Source of the DNA: Marinobacter sp.
GTDB taxonomy: Bacteria; Pseudomonadota; Gammaproteobacteria; Pseudomonadales; Oleiphilaceae
Direction: 5' to 3'
NCBI GenBank assembly: GCA_030149475.1
Contig: JASBRL010000090.1
Coordinates: forward strand, 1-49,850
DNA length: 49,850 bases
A model generated the notes under the pieces. It ran no database searches and was not told the DNA's origin. It saw only the letters and a list, made by a program, of their open reading frames with translations. Position 1 is the stretch's first letter; each line of letters begins with the position of its first letter. This document shows, in pieces, positions 17,410-25,611 of the stretch. The position numbers and the translations under genes are program-made.

Positions 17410-17428
17410 ACCGCGCAAAACAGAAAAC

Positions 17429-17493
17429 ACGCCCGGGCACCGCCCGCCGGCGCCCTGCTTCAGTGCCAGACGGCCGCTGCCCAGCCCGGGCGT
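17429..17493. terminator. Possible bidirectional terminator between convergent genes
   Basis: ACGCCCGGGC (17429-17438) and GCCCGGGCGT (17484-17493) pair perfectly over ten bases with a long loop that is itself GC-rich. A-rich sequence lies on the left side and TTTATG on the right, so it could end both the DUF4382 gene and the lipoprotein gene at 17510. Confidence 0.4.
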
Positions 17494-17509
17494 TTATGTG
17501 GGAAATCAC

Positions 17510-18079
17510 TCAAAGGGCGGCAGCGCGTTCTTCCGCCCGACTGGCACCGGCGGTATTACCGCTGGCCCGCCGGATGTCCGCCAGCAGCATCCAGCCCGCC
17601 CGTTGCAGGCGGGCATTCTGCCCCGCCAGAGACAATCCTTTCAGCGTGAACTGCTCGGCGACGCTCAACTGCCCCAGGGCCACATAAGCCTGGGACAGCT
17701 TGTAATAGACTTCCACCGACCGGGGTGAAATCCGCTGGGCACGTTCCAGTTGACTCACTGCACCTTGCGTATTGCCCTGTGCCAACAGGGCGTCCGCCTT
17801 ACGCAGCAGACTGGCCGCAGCCGGGGACAGACTATCAGCACTTTGCTGATGACTGGGCGTCACACCCGGTTCAGCTGCACCCTGTCTGGTGTCTTCCGGC
17901 TGTTCTGATTTGCGGATCGTACTGTTTTGAGGCGCGCTCTGTGGTGGTTCAGGCGCCGTGCCATAGTCCGGCGACGAGTTGGGCGGTACGTAAATGGAGC
18001 CGCCCGGTCCGCTGGCACAGCCCGCCAGGGCCAACGCACCCAGTACAACCAGAGTGGCTCCGATAGATTGACATTTCAT
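17510..18079 (-). CDS. TPR lipoprotein beside PBP1B (LpoP-type candidate)
   Basis: A 189-residue lipoprotein. The lipobox is LAGC (about residue 21), then a Pro/Ser/Gln-rich linker (about 25-85), then TPR units (AASLLRKADALLAQGNTQGA, RSVEVYYKLSQAYVALGQLSVAEQ). Its ATG overlaps the stop of the PBP1B gene by four bases (ATGA). Pseudomonas has a TPR lipoprotein, LpoP, encoded next to PBP1B that activates it; position, lipid anchor and TPRs make this the likely equivalent. That role is inference. Confidence 0.75.
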   Translation of the reverse strand: MKCQSIGATLVVLGALALAGCASGPGGSIYVPPNSSPDYGTAPEPPQSAPQNSTIRKSEQPEDTRQGAAEPGVTPSHQQSADSLSPAAASLLRKADALLAQGNTQGAVSQLERAQRISPRSVEVYYKLSQAYVALGQLSVAEQFTLKGLSLAGQNARLQRAGWMLLADIRRASGNTAGASRAEERAAAL

Positions 18080-20406
18080 TGAAATAATCCCTCAAACCAG
18101 CCTCGAATACGTCGGGTCAGCTCGCCGGAACAGCTGACCCGGTCTGTGGGCTCACTCCCGACGATAAACGGCATAAAGCGCGCGTTATCACACTGCTTAT
18201 CGGTCAGCGCGCCGGTACGGGAGTCTACCCAGTCGTACTTTACGCCATCCGGCACCACTGGCGAAAATCCGTGTTGTGGAACCTGCGCCATAAACCGCGC
18301 CCACACTGGCAGCGCACCGGTGGCACCGGTCAGCGATGTGGGCGCGTTGTCGTCATGGCCAACCCAGGTTACCGCCAGCAAGTCACCGCTGAAGCCAGCG
18401 AACCAACTGTCACGGCCATCATCCGTGGTGCCAGTTTTGCCCGCCAGGGACAGCGATGACGGCAGGTATCGATAGGCGGACCGACCTGTTCCCTCCCGCA
18501 TGGTTTCCTGCATCGCATACTGCACCAGATGCACGGCCGCCGGATCCGCGACCTGGTCGACGGCCAGGTTGTAGCGGGACAGCACCTCGCCCTGCGCCGT
18601 CGTCACCCCGCGAATCGTCCGCAAGGGGATGTTGAAACCGGAGGTCGCCAGCCCCTGGTACATGGACGCTACCGTGACGGGGCTCATGGACACTGCCCCG
18701 AGCAGCATGGATGGGTAATCTGAAACCGGACCGGTCACGCCAAATTTACGCAACGTTTCTATGACCGCATCCACACCAATATCCAGGCCGGTGCGAACCG
18801 CCGCCAGATTGTAGGAATGCGCCAGCGCCGTGTGCAGTGGCACCATGCCATGCTCGTTACCTTCATAGTTTTTCGGCTCCCAGCGGCGACCATCGTCAAA
18901 CACCAGTGCGAACCTGCGATCTTCAAGCGGCGTGATCAGGGTGTACCGATCAGGCTGCTCCAGCGCCGTCAGATAGGTGAAGGGTTTGATCAGGGAGCCA
19001 ATCGGCCGCTGCGCATCAACCGCCCGGTTGAAGCCAGCGTAGTCCGGTTTGCGGCCACCGACCAGCGCCAGCACCTCGCCGTTATCACGGGACGTCACCA
19101 CCATCGCCGACTCCAGGGGGGATGATTCATCCTGCCCTTCATTGAGCTGTTGCAAAGTCGTGCGTACCGACTGTTCGGCAGTTGACTGAAGGGTGGGATT
19201 GAGCGTGGTAAATATCCGCAAGCCCTGATTCTGCAAATCCTCCTGACGATAGTCCCGGGCCAGATGGCGCCGGACCAGGTCAATAAAGGCCGGATAGCGG
19301 TCCTCCGAATAGGACGGCTTGTCGGCAATGCCCAGCGGCTCTGCCTCTGCCCTCCGGGCCGTTTTCGAATCAATCGAGCCGTTTGCCAGCAGGGTTTCGA
19401 TGACCAGATTCCGGCGCTCCCGGGCGCGCTCCGGGTGACGGCGAGGATCGTAATAGCTGGGCCCCTTTACCAGGCCGACCAGCAAGGCCACCTGATGCAG
19501 CTTGAGATCTTTGAGCGCCTCACCAAAGTAGAACTGGCTGCCCAGGCCAAACCCGTGAATGCTGCGTGGTCCGGCCTGCCCCAGGTAAACCTCATTCAGA
19601 TAGGTTTCCAGAATGTCTTTTTTGTCGTAGTGCAACTCCAGCAGCAACGCCATGATCGCCTCGTTGCCCTTGCGGATCAGTGTCTGATCCCGACTCAGAA
19701 ACAGGTTCTTGACCAACTGCTGGGTCAGTGTGCTGCCACCCTGCACGATATGCCCGGCCTGCAGGTTGACCCACAACGCCCGCACAATGGACAGTGGAGC
19801 AATACCGATATGGTCATAAAAATTGCGGTCCTCAACCGCCAGCAGGGCGGGTTCAAGCGTGGGCGGAAGATCCGCCAGCGTCACCAGTATCCGGTCTTCC
19901 TTGTGGGCCGGATAAATCCCCCCGATCTGCGCCGGTTCCAGCCGGGTAAGCGCCGCATCAGGACCGGACAGCACCCGAAATCCACTGACCTGGCCATTGG
20001 CGATGGTGACGCCCAACTGTCGCCGGGGCTCGGGGCCATCCGCAAACCGGAAGCCCCGGGTGTTGATCACGAACCGGCCCCCCGACTCCGTGTAGGTGCC
20101 CGCTCTCTGCGCACGAACCCGCTGATAGCCTGACAGGGACAGCTCCTGGCGCAGACCAGCCTCGGTGATCGTGGCGCCTTCATAAAGCTCCAGCGGGCGA
20201 GCGTACACCCGGGAGGGCACCTCAAAACGACGCCCTTCGAAACGGTCGGTCACCACCGCATCCAGGTAGACCGTCCAGCCGGCGAGCACAATAATGCCGA
20301 CCAGAGCCAGACGTCCGGCCAGGCGCCAGAACCAGGTTTTGCGACGGCTTGAGGCTTTCGATGGCCGCCTGGGGCCGCGTTTTTTGGTATTGGCTGACTT
20401 TTTCAT
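18076..20406 (-). CDS. mrcB: Bifunctional penicillin-binding protein 1B
   Basis: Class A PBP that polymerises and cross-links peptidoglycan. From ATG 20406 it has 776 residues: a short basic cytosolic tail, one membrane helix (LALVGIIVLAGWTVYLDAVV), a UB2H-like region, then the glycosyltransferase domain with EDRNFYDHIGIAP and GGSTLTQQLVKNLFL. The transpeptidase domain carries SLIK (GSLIKPFTYL), SYN and KTG (LAGKTGTTDDGRDSW). An in-frame start at 20424 is also open; a TATAAT at 20419-20414 lies between them, so the start is uncertain. The TPR lipoprotein gene follows with a four-base overlap. Confidence 0.95.
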   Translation of the reverse strand: MKKSANTKKRGPRRPSKASSRRKTWFWRLAGRLALVGIIVLAGWTVYLDAVVTDRFEGRRFEVPSRVYARPLELYEGATITEAGLRQELSLSGYQRVRAQRAGTYTESGGRFVINTRGFRFADGPEPRRQLGVTIANGQVSGFRVLSGPDAALTRLEPAQIGGIYPAHKEDRILVTLADLPPTLEPALLAVEDRNFYDHIGIAPLSIVRALWVNLQAGHIVQGGSTLTQQLVKNLFLSRDQTLIRKGNEAIMALLLELHYDKKDILETYLNEVYLGQAGPRSIHGFGLGSQFYFGEALKDLKLHQVALLVGLVKGPSYYDPRRHPERARERRNLVIETLLANGSIDSKTARRAEAEPLGIADKPSYSEDRYPAFIDLVRRHLARDYRQEDLQNQGLRIFTTLNPTLQSTAEQSVRTTLQQLNEGQDESSPLESAMVVTSRDNGEVLALVGGRKPDYAGFNRAVDAQRPIGSLIKPFTYLTALEQPDRYTLITPLEDRRFALVFDDGRRWEPKNYEGNEHGMVPLHTALAHSYNLAAVRTGLDIGVDAVIETLRKFGVTGPVSDYPSMLLGAVSMSPVTVASMYQGLATSGFNIPLRTIRGVTTAQGEVLSRYNLAVDQVADPAAVHLVQYAMQETMREGTGRSAYRYLPSSLSLAGKTGTTDDGRDSWFAGFSGDLLAVTWVGHDDNAPTSLTGATGALPVWARFMAQVPQHGFSPVVPDGVKYDWVDSRTGALTDKQCDNARFMPFIVGSEPTDRVSCSGELTRRIRGWFEGLFQ

Positions 20407-20532
20407 GGCCGCGATTATAACCAACTGGCCAGGCCCCCGCGCGACCCTTCTCTGTGTTATTTATGTAATGTGGCCGCTATGATGGTGCCCCAGTTATTGC
20501 CCCGAGCACATTACCCGTTCAAGGAGAGGCTT

Positions 20533-22110
20533 GTGAGTGAAGCAAACACCGGTGACCTGATTGCCGCGCTGCAGAATCCGGCGCTGTACGATCACCCTGT
20601 GACCGACTTTCAGGTTCATGAAACCCACATTTCCTGGGTCATCCTGACCGGCGAGTTCGCCTACAAGATCAAAAAGCCCATGGATTTTGGCTTCCTGGAT
20701 TTTTCCACGCTGGAACGCCGGCGCCATTTCTGTGAGGAAGAGGTGCGACTGAACCGGCGCCTGGCCGAAAACCTCTATCTGGAGGTTGTTCCCATTACCG
20801 GCTCGGTGGATGAGCCGGCACTCGGCGGCACCGGCGAGGCCTTCGAATACGCGATCCGGATGCGCCAGTTCGAGCAGGCCGATCTGCTGGATGCGCGCCA
20901 GGCAAACAGCCGTCTGGACGATGAACTGCTGACTGACCTCGCCCATCAGGTCGCAGAATTTCACCAGCACATTCCGCCGATAGCCGACGACAAGCCACTG
21001 GGTACGCCGGAAGCCGTTTATGCCGGCATGCAGGAAAACTTTGACCAGATCCGGCCACTGATCGACGAACCGGAACTGCTCGCCCAGCTTGACCAGTTGG
21101 AAAGCTGGACCGAAAGCACGTTTGCCCGCCAGCGCGGGCTGATCGAACGCCGCCGGGCCGACGGGTTCGTGCGCGAATGCCACGGCGACCTGCATCTGGC
21201 CAATATCACGGTGTTCGAAGGCCGGGTCACGGTATTCGACTGCATCGAGTTCAGCGAGCCTTTCCGCTGGATTGACGTGATAAACGATCTGGCATTCCTG
21301 CTGATGGACCTGGAGTCCCGCCGAGAGAAACCACTGGCCTACCGGATCCTGAACACCTGGCTGGAATTCACCGGGGATTTCGACGGCGTCGCCCTGCTGC
21401 CCCTGTACAAAACCTACCGGGCACTGGTTCGGGCCAAAATTGCCCTGTTCACTCTGGGCAACCCCTCCCTGGGCGAGGCCGAGAAAACCGGGCTCAGGCA
21501 ACGCTATCGCGATTACGCCAACCTGGCGGAAAGTTACAGCAGCATCCCCAGCCGCTATCTGTTGGCCACCACGGGGTTGTCAGGGAGTGGCAAGTCGGTT
21601 ATCAGCAGCGCGCTTGCACAGAACCTCGGGCTTATCCGACTGCGCTCGGATGTAGAGCGTAAGCGCCTGTTCGGACTGGGCCCGCTCGACAACAGCCGTT
21701 CAGGCCTCAAGGACACTATTTACACCGATCAGGCGACCCGGGACACCTACAACACCCTGGCATCACGCGGCACGGAGTTGCTTGCTGCCGGATGCCCGGT
21801 CATCGTTGACGCCGCCAACCTCAAACAGGCGGAGCGCGAGCAGCTTGAACAGGTCGCCGAAAATCAGGGTGTGCCCTTTGCACTGATCGACTGCCAGGCC
21901 CCGGAGGCATTACGACGGCAATGGATACGGGCCCGTGCCAACGATGCGTCGGAAGCCAGGGAAGATCTGCTCGAACAACAGCAGACCTGGCTGGAACCGC
22001 TGACCGCCCGGGAAAAAAGCCACACCGTCCATGTCCATACCGAGCAGGACTTCGTGGCGTCGGCACTTGCAGACCGGATTCGTCAACATTTCGGTCTGGT
22101 CACCGGCTGA
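20533..22110 (+). CDS. APH-like phosphotransferase fused to a P-loop kinase/ATPase
   Basis: A 525-residue two-domain protein of unknown substrate. The N-terminal part (about 1-330) is an aminoglycoside-phosphotransferase-like kinase with ECHGDLHLANI (the HGDxxxxN loop) and VFDCIEF. The C-terminal part (about 340-525) is a P-loop domain with Walker A GLSGSGKS and VIVDAANL. GTG 20533 is chosen because AAGGAGAGG lies just upstream; an upstream in-frame ATG (20470) lacks a ribosome site. The same fusion occurs in other proteobacteria. Resistance should not be assumed. Confidence 0.85.
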   Translation: MSEANTGDLIAALQNPALYDHPVTDFQVHETHISWVILTGEFAYKIKKPMDFGFLDFSTLERRRHFCEEEVRLNRRLAENLYLEVVPITGSVDEPALGGTGEAFEYAIRMRQFEQADLLDARQANSRLDDELLTDLAHQVAEFHQHIPPIADDKPLGTPEAVYAGMQENFDQIRPLIDEPELLAQLDQLESWTESTFARQRGLIERRRADGFVRECHGDLHLANITVFEGRVTVFDCIEFSEPFRWIDVINDLAFLLMDLESRREKPLAYRILNTWLEFTGDFDGVALLPLYKTYRALVRAKIALFTLGNPSLGEAEKTGLRQRYRDYANLAESYSSIPSRYLLATTGLSGSGKSVISSALAQNLGLIRLRSDVERKRLFGLGPLDNSRSGLKDTIYTDQATRDTYNTLASRGTELLAAGCPVIVDAANLKQAEREQLEQVAENQGVPFALIDCQAPEALRRQWIRARANDASEAREDLLEQQQTWLEPLTAREKSHTVHVHTEQDFVASALADRIRQHFGLVTG

Positions 22111-22216
22111 TCGTCGACCGGACTATACTGATATCGGAGTGGTAACGTTCGCCGGCACAAAGTCAGGTTCTGAGCCGCCCCCACAGTACGCAATCACCAA
22201 ACGCTGAGACTCTGGC

Positions 22217-22567
22217 ATGGAAGACATTCGCATTCTGCAAGACCCACTCTACAAAACGCTTCGAAATGAGAATATTGAGGCATTCAATACCGCCAAGGGT
22301 CGCATAACCGACCTGCCCAGTTTCACCCACGGTGATTTCCGGGGCCTGGACCTGCGGGGGATGGATGCAGACGGCCTGGACCTGAGTCACGCCTACTTCC
22401 GGGGCGCGGATTTGCGGGGCATCGATTTCAGCCTGGCCAACCTTGAAGGCTCGAGCATCGCCGGCGCCAAAATCTCCGGCTGTCTGTTTCCGATCGAACT
22501 GCACGCGGATGAAATCGTGATGTCGCTCAACCACGGTACCCGCATGCGTTACAACGTCGGCAAATAG
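22217..22567 (+). CDS. Pentapeptide-repeat protein
   Basis: A 116-residue protein whose central part (about 38-85) is made of A(D/N)Lxx-type pentapeptides: FRGLDLRGMDADGLDLSHAY, FRGADLRGIDFSLANLEGSS. Such repeats fold as a right-handed quadrilateral beta-helix. Too short to be a Qnr/MfpA gyrase mimic as known. It ends eight bases before the Rieske gene, so the two may be co-transcribed. Function unknown. Confidence 0.8.
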   Translation: MEDIRILQDPLYKTLRNENIEAFNTAKGRITDLPSFTHGDFRGLDLRGMDADGLDLSHAYFRGADLRGIDFSLANLEGSSIAGAKISGCLFPIELHADEIVMSLNHGTRMRYNVGK

Positions 22568-22575
22568 AGCGCCGG

Positions 22576-22938
22576 ATGACTGAACGATTCCAGCCTTCAA
22601 CCGGGCCAGTCTGGCACCGCGTCTGCGATGGCCCGGAATTGACCGGCAGCCAGTGCCGGGAGTTTGTGATCGCCGACACTCCCGGATTTGCCTTTCGTCA
22701 TCAGGGACAGGTGTACGCCTTTATCAACCGCTGCCCTCACCTGGGCATCGAACTTAACTGGCTGCCGGATCGCTTTTTCGACCGCGAGCAGACCTTTATC
22801 CAGTGCTCGACCCACGGGGCCCTGTTTCTGCCACAGACTGGCCATTGCGTTGCCGGCCCCTGTGCAGGGGAACATCTCACCGCGCTGCCGGTCAGGGAGC
22901 AGAACGGCGTGGTGGAAGTTCAGGTCAGTCCAGACTGA
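22576..22938 (+). CDS. Small Rieske [2Fe-2S] protein
   Basis: A 120-residue stand-alone Rieske domain with both cluster-ligand motifs, C-x-H ([10 protein letters not shown]) and C-x2-H (CSTHGALF). It resembles small Rieske ferredoxins of the nitrite reductase small-subunit or dioxygenase type; no oxygenase subunit lies nearby. Its last 14 bases overlap the 3' end of the convergent sfsA gene. Confidence 0.85.
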   Translation: MTERFQPSTGPVWHRVCDGPELTGSQCREFVIADTPGFAFRHQGQVYAFINRCPHLGIELNWLPDRFFDREQTFIQCSTHGALFLPQTGHCVAGPCAGEHLTALPVREQNGVVEVQVSPD

Positions 22939-23647
22939 CCGGCAACGTACGGACCAGCGACAATGATCCGGATGGCTCGCCCTGATGGACCAGACCGGCC
23001 TGCAAGGCCACTAGCTCCACACCGCACGCTACCGCTTCGCGCAGCAGGCGACCGTAGTCCGCATCAATGTGGTCCGCCGGCCTCACCCGTTCAATACCGG
23101 TATGATTCACGCAGAAGACCAGCATCCCACGGTCACCGGCCTGCACCTGAGCCATCAATTCGCGAAGGTGCTTTTGCCCACGGGTTGTCACAGCATCCGG
23201 AAAATAGCCGACGCCCTGCTCACACAAGGTGACATTTTTCACCTCTACCCAGGCATCGGGTTGATCATCGTGGCCACTGAGCAACCAATCGATCCGGCTT
23301 TTTTCGTCACCGTAGCGGACTTCCGGGCGACAGCGGGCATACCCGGCCAGCGCCGGTATCCATTGCTGTTCGACGGCGGCCTTTACCTGGGCGTTGGGTC
23401 GTGCAGTATTGATGCAGGCGATAACACCGGGCGAGGTTTCGACCAGCTCCCAGGTATAGCGCAGCTTTCGCTTCGGGTTGTCGCTGACGCTGAGCCAGAC
23501 CCGACCGCCGTCCGGCTGGCAGCCGAGCATCGACCCGGTGTTCGGGCAGTGCGCTGTGACCTCCATGCCATCCGGCAATCGGACATCGGCAAGAAACCGC
23601 TTATAACGCCGAATCAGGCGTCCTTCAACTAGCTCCGGCATGTGCAT
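22925..23647 (-). CDS. sfsA: Sugar fermentation stimulation protein homolog
   Basis: A 240-residue SfsA family protein with [20 protein letters not shown] at the N-terminus, [13 protein letters not shown], the nuclease-like SRIDWLLSG...WVEVKNVTL region and [17 protein letters not shown] 23647 with GGAG upstream gives the usual length (234-240). The open frame runs 72 codons further up without family-like sequence. In E. coli SfsA was tied to maltose metabolism; its true role is unclear. The gene overlaps the Rieske gene tail to tail. Confidence 0.93.
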   Translation of the reverse strand: MHMPELVEGRLIRRYKRFLADVRLPDGMEVTAHCPNTGSMLGCQPDGGRVWLSVSDNPKRKLRYTWELVETSPGVIACINTARPNAQVKAAVEQQWIPALAGYARCRPEVRYGDEKSRIDWLLSGHDDQPDAWVEVKNVTLCEQGVGYFPDAVTTRGQKHLRELMAQVQAGDRGMLVFCVNHTGIERVRPADHIDADYGRLLREAVACGVELVALQAGLVHQGEPSGSLSLVRTLPVSLD

Positions 23648-23815
23648 GGCCGACTCCATCTGGCGGTGGCTGGCAAGCTCGCCATCATACGCAAACCGAT
23701 GACCGGCTCCAATCCGCAAACCCGGCATCACAACGCTGGCGCCTGTCGGGCTTATCTGGTATTTTCCGCAAATTCCGGGGATTCCCGCTGTTGTTCGATG
23801 ATGACAGCCCAGCCA

Positions 23816-23830
23816 GCAACGACGTTGCTC
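23816..23830. promoter_or_regulatory. Perfect palindrome in the sfsA-dksA gap
   Basis: AGCAACGACGTTGCT has perfect 7-base arms around a single central base. It lies in the 336-base gap between the divergent sfsA and dksA genes, just upstream of a TAAGAT hexamer (23839-23844). It could be an operator. I found no other convincing element in this gap. Confidence 0.3.
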
Positions 23831-23983
23831 AAACCTGTTAAGATGCAGGGAACCCCCCGACAAGCGTCAGACGCATCAGCGCAAACAGCCACCGGTAGAA
23901 CGCTGATTGTTGTTTCGGAAGAGCGCACCGGCCGATCACAGGTCCTGCGTTCTGTTGAAGTATAAGGGAAGAGGCCGTTTTCA

Positions 23984-24424
23984 ATGGCAAAAGCTGAACA
24001 GAAACCACGCGAGAGCTTTACCAACTTCACCCCGTACGAGCTGAAAAAGGGTGAAGAATACATGAGCACGGACATGCTCGATCACTTCCGTAACCTGCTG
24101 CTGAGCTGGAAGCAGGAACTGATGGAAGAAGTTGACCGCACTATGCACCACATGCAGGAAGATGCGGCCAACTACGCTGACCCCAGTGACCGTGCCACCC
24201 AGGAAGAAGAATTCAGTCTTGAGCTCAGAACCCGGGATCGCGAGCGCAAGCTGATCAAGAAAATTGACCAGACCATTGATCGGATCGACAAGGACGACTA
24301 TGGCTTCTGCGACCAGTGCGGTGTCGAAATTGGTACTCGCCGACTGGAAGCACGGCCCACCGCGACTCTGTGCATCGACTGCAAGACACTGGCGGAGATT
24401 CGCGAGCGCCAGACGGGTATCTGA
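23984..24424 (+). CDS. dksA: RNA polymerase-binding transcription factor DksA
   Basis: Binds the secondary channel of RNA polymerase and, with ppGpp, tunes rRNA and amino acid promoters. The 146-residue protein has the globular N-terminus, a coiled coil with the tip acidic pair (ADPSDRA, D66 and D69), and a four-cysteine zinc finger, C109-x2-C112 (CDQC) and C130-x2-C133 (CIDC). This is the zinc form. The rRNA promoters at the left of the window, with GC-rich discriminators, would be typical targets. Confidence 0.97.
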   Translation: MAKAEQKPRESFTNFTPYELKKGEEYMSTDMLDHFRNLLLSWKQELMEEVDRTMHHMQEDAANYADPSDRATQEEEFSLELRTRDRERKLIKKIDQTIDRIDKDDYGFCDQCGVEIGTRRLEARPTATLCIDCKTLAEIRERQTGI

Positions 24425-24485
24425 CCGACAACTGACCTGAGGCCGGACCATCCATGCTCCGGCCGCAGGATCGACGAGCCTGCGC

Positions 24486-25373
24486 ATGACAGAACCGGTC
24501 TATCGTGGTCGCTTCGCCCCCTCCCCCACTGGCCCACTGCACTTTGGTTCGCTGGTTACTGCCCTGGCCAGCTACCTGGAAGCCCGCCACCATGGTGGTC
24601 AGTGGCTGGTGCGCATTGAAGATCTCGACCCCTTGCGGGATTCCCGACGTGCCGCCACCCTGATTTGCGATAGCCTGCGGGCTCACGGGCTGATGTCCGA
24701 TGAACCCATCCGGTTTCAGTCGCAGCGCCACCACACGTATGAAACAGCCATCGCGCACCTCTTTGAGGCACGCAGGGCCTATCGCTGCCATTGCTCGCGC
24801 AAGCAACTCGAGGAGAACGGCGGCCATCACCCCCAACTCTGCCGCGAGCGGTCATTACCAGCGGATGGCCGCCCCCATGCCATCCGTTTCGCCCTGCAGG
24901 AGCAGACCGCACGCTGGCACGACGATCTGCTGGGAGCCCAGGTTCAGCGGCTGAGGGCCGAGCTGGACGATCCGGTGATCCGCCGCAAGGAAGGCTTCTA
25001 CGCTTATCAACTGGCGGTCGTGGTGGACGACATCGACCAGCGTATCACCCACGTGGTCAGGGGGTCCGACCTGCTCCCGGTGACCGCCCATCAGCAGCAG
25101 ATCTGCCTGGCACTGGGCCATACCCCACCGAACTGGTTGCACATCCCGGTGATCCGCAACCGGCAGGGGCAGAAACTCAGCAAACAGACCCACGCGCCAG
25201 CGCTGGACGACGCCCGCCCTGAGCGGAACCTCTGGCAGGCGCTGGCAGCTCTGAACCAGTCGCCACCGGCCAGCCTGCAAACTGCGAGCGCGGCCCGGAT
25301 CCTGGCCTGGGCTGGCGATCACTGGCGCCGCAACCGGGTTCATCCTGAGCCCGGGACTCACCAACTGCGCTGA
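24486..25373 (+). CDS. gluQ: Glutamyl-queuosine tRNA(Asp) synthetase
   Basis: Attaches glutamate to the queuosine base of tRNA-Asp. The 295-residue protein is a GlnRS/GluRS catalytic core without the anticodon domain. It starts YRGRFAPSPTGPLHFGSLVT (HFGS is the HIGH motif), has a zinc-type cysteine segment (YRCHCSRKQLE), IRFALQEQ and the KMSKS equivalent KLSKQT. dksA-gluQ is a common gene pair in Gammaproteobacteria. Confidence 0.95.
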   Translation: MTEPVYRGRFAPSPTGPLHFGSLVTALASYLEARHHGGQWLVRIEDLDPLRDSRRAATLICDSLRAHGLMSDEPIRFQSQRHHTYETAIAHLFEARRAYRCHCSRKQLEENGGHHPQLCRERSLPADGRPHAIRFALQEQTARWHDDLLGAQVQRLRAELDDPVIRRKEGFYAYQLAVVVDDIDQRITHVVRGSDLLPVTAHQQQICLALGHTPPNWLHIPVIRNRQGQKLSKQTHAPALDDARPERNLWQALAALNQSPPASLQTASAARILAWAGDHWRRNRVHPEPGTHQLR

Positions 25374-25434
25374 CACGGCGGTGATCCTCGTGGTATAAAC
25401 GCAGCACACAATGACCATCAGGATGTCGTGTCCG

Positions 25435-25611
25435 ATGTATATTTATCGCCTGGTCTTTCTGCTGGTACTGGCCATCTATATCTTCTCACCCAACATTCTC
25501 GACTGGTGGGTGACACTCGGCAACGCCTGGTATTCACCCTACCTGATCTGGGCCGGTCTGATTGCCATGGGTTTCTGGCTTGAATGGCGGCGGGACCCCA
25601 ATGAGTTTTAG
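25435..25611 (+). CDS. cbrX: Small membrane protein in the CbrX position upstream of cbrA
   Basis: A 58-residue protein with two hydrophobic helices (about 4-18 and 36-50) ending LEWRRDPNEF. Its end overlaps the cbrA start by 11 bases, so cbrA translation is probably coupled to it. Pseudomonas has a small ORF, cbrX, in the same place; the symbol is assigned by position only. Starts at 25411, 25423 and 25429 are also in frame; 25435 gives the most natural N-terminus (MYIYRLVFLLVL). Confidence 0.7.
   Translation: MYIYRLVFLLVLAIYIFSPNILDWWVTLGNAWYSPYLIWAGLIAMGFWLEWRRDPNEF

Noticed and set aside
20494..21501. 335-residue open frame antisense to the APH/P-loop gene
   Set aside because: Shadow of a well-supported gene; composition follows the codon bias of the other strand.
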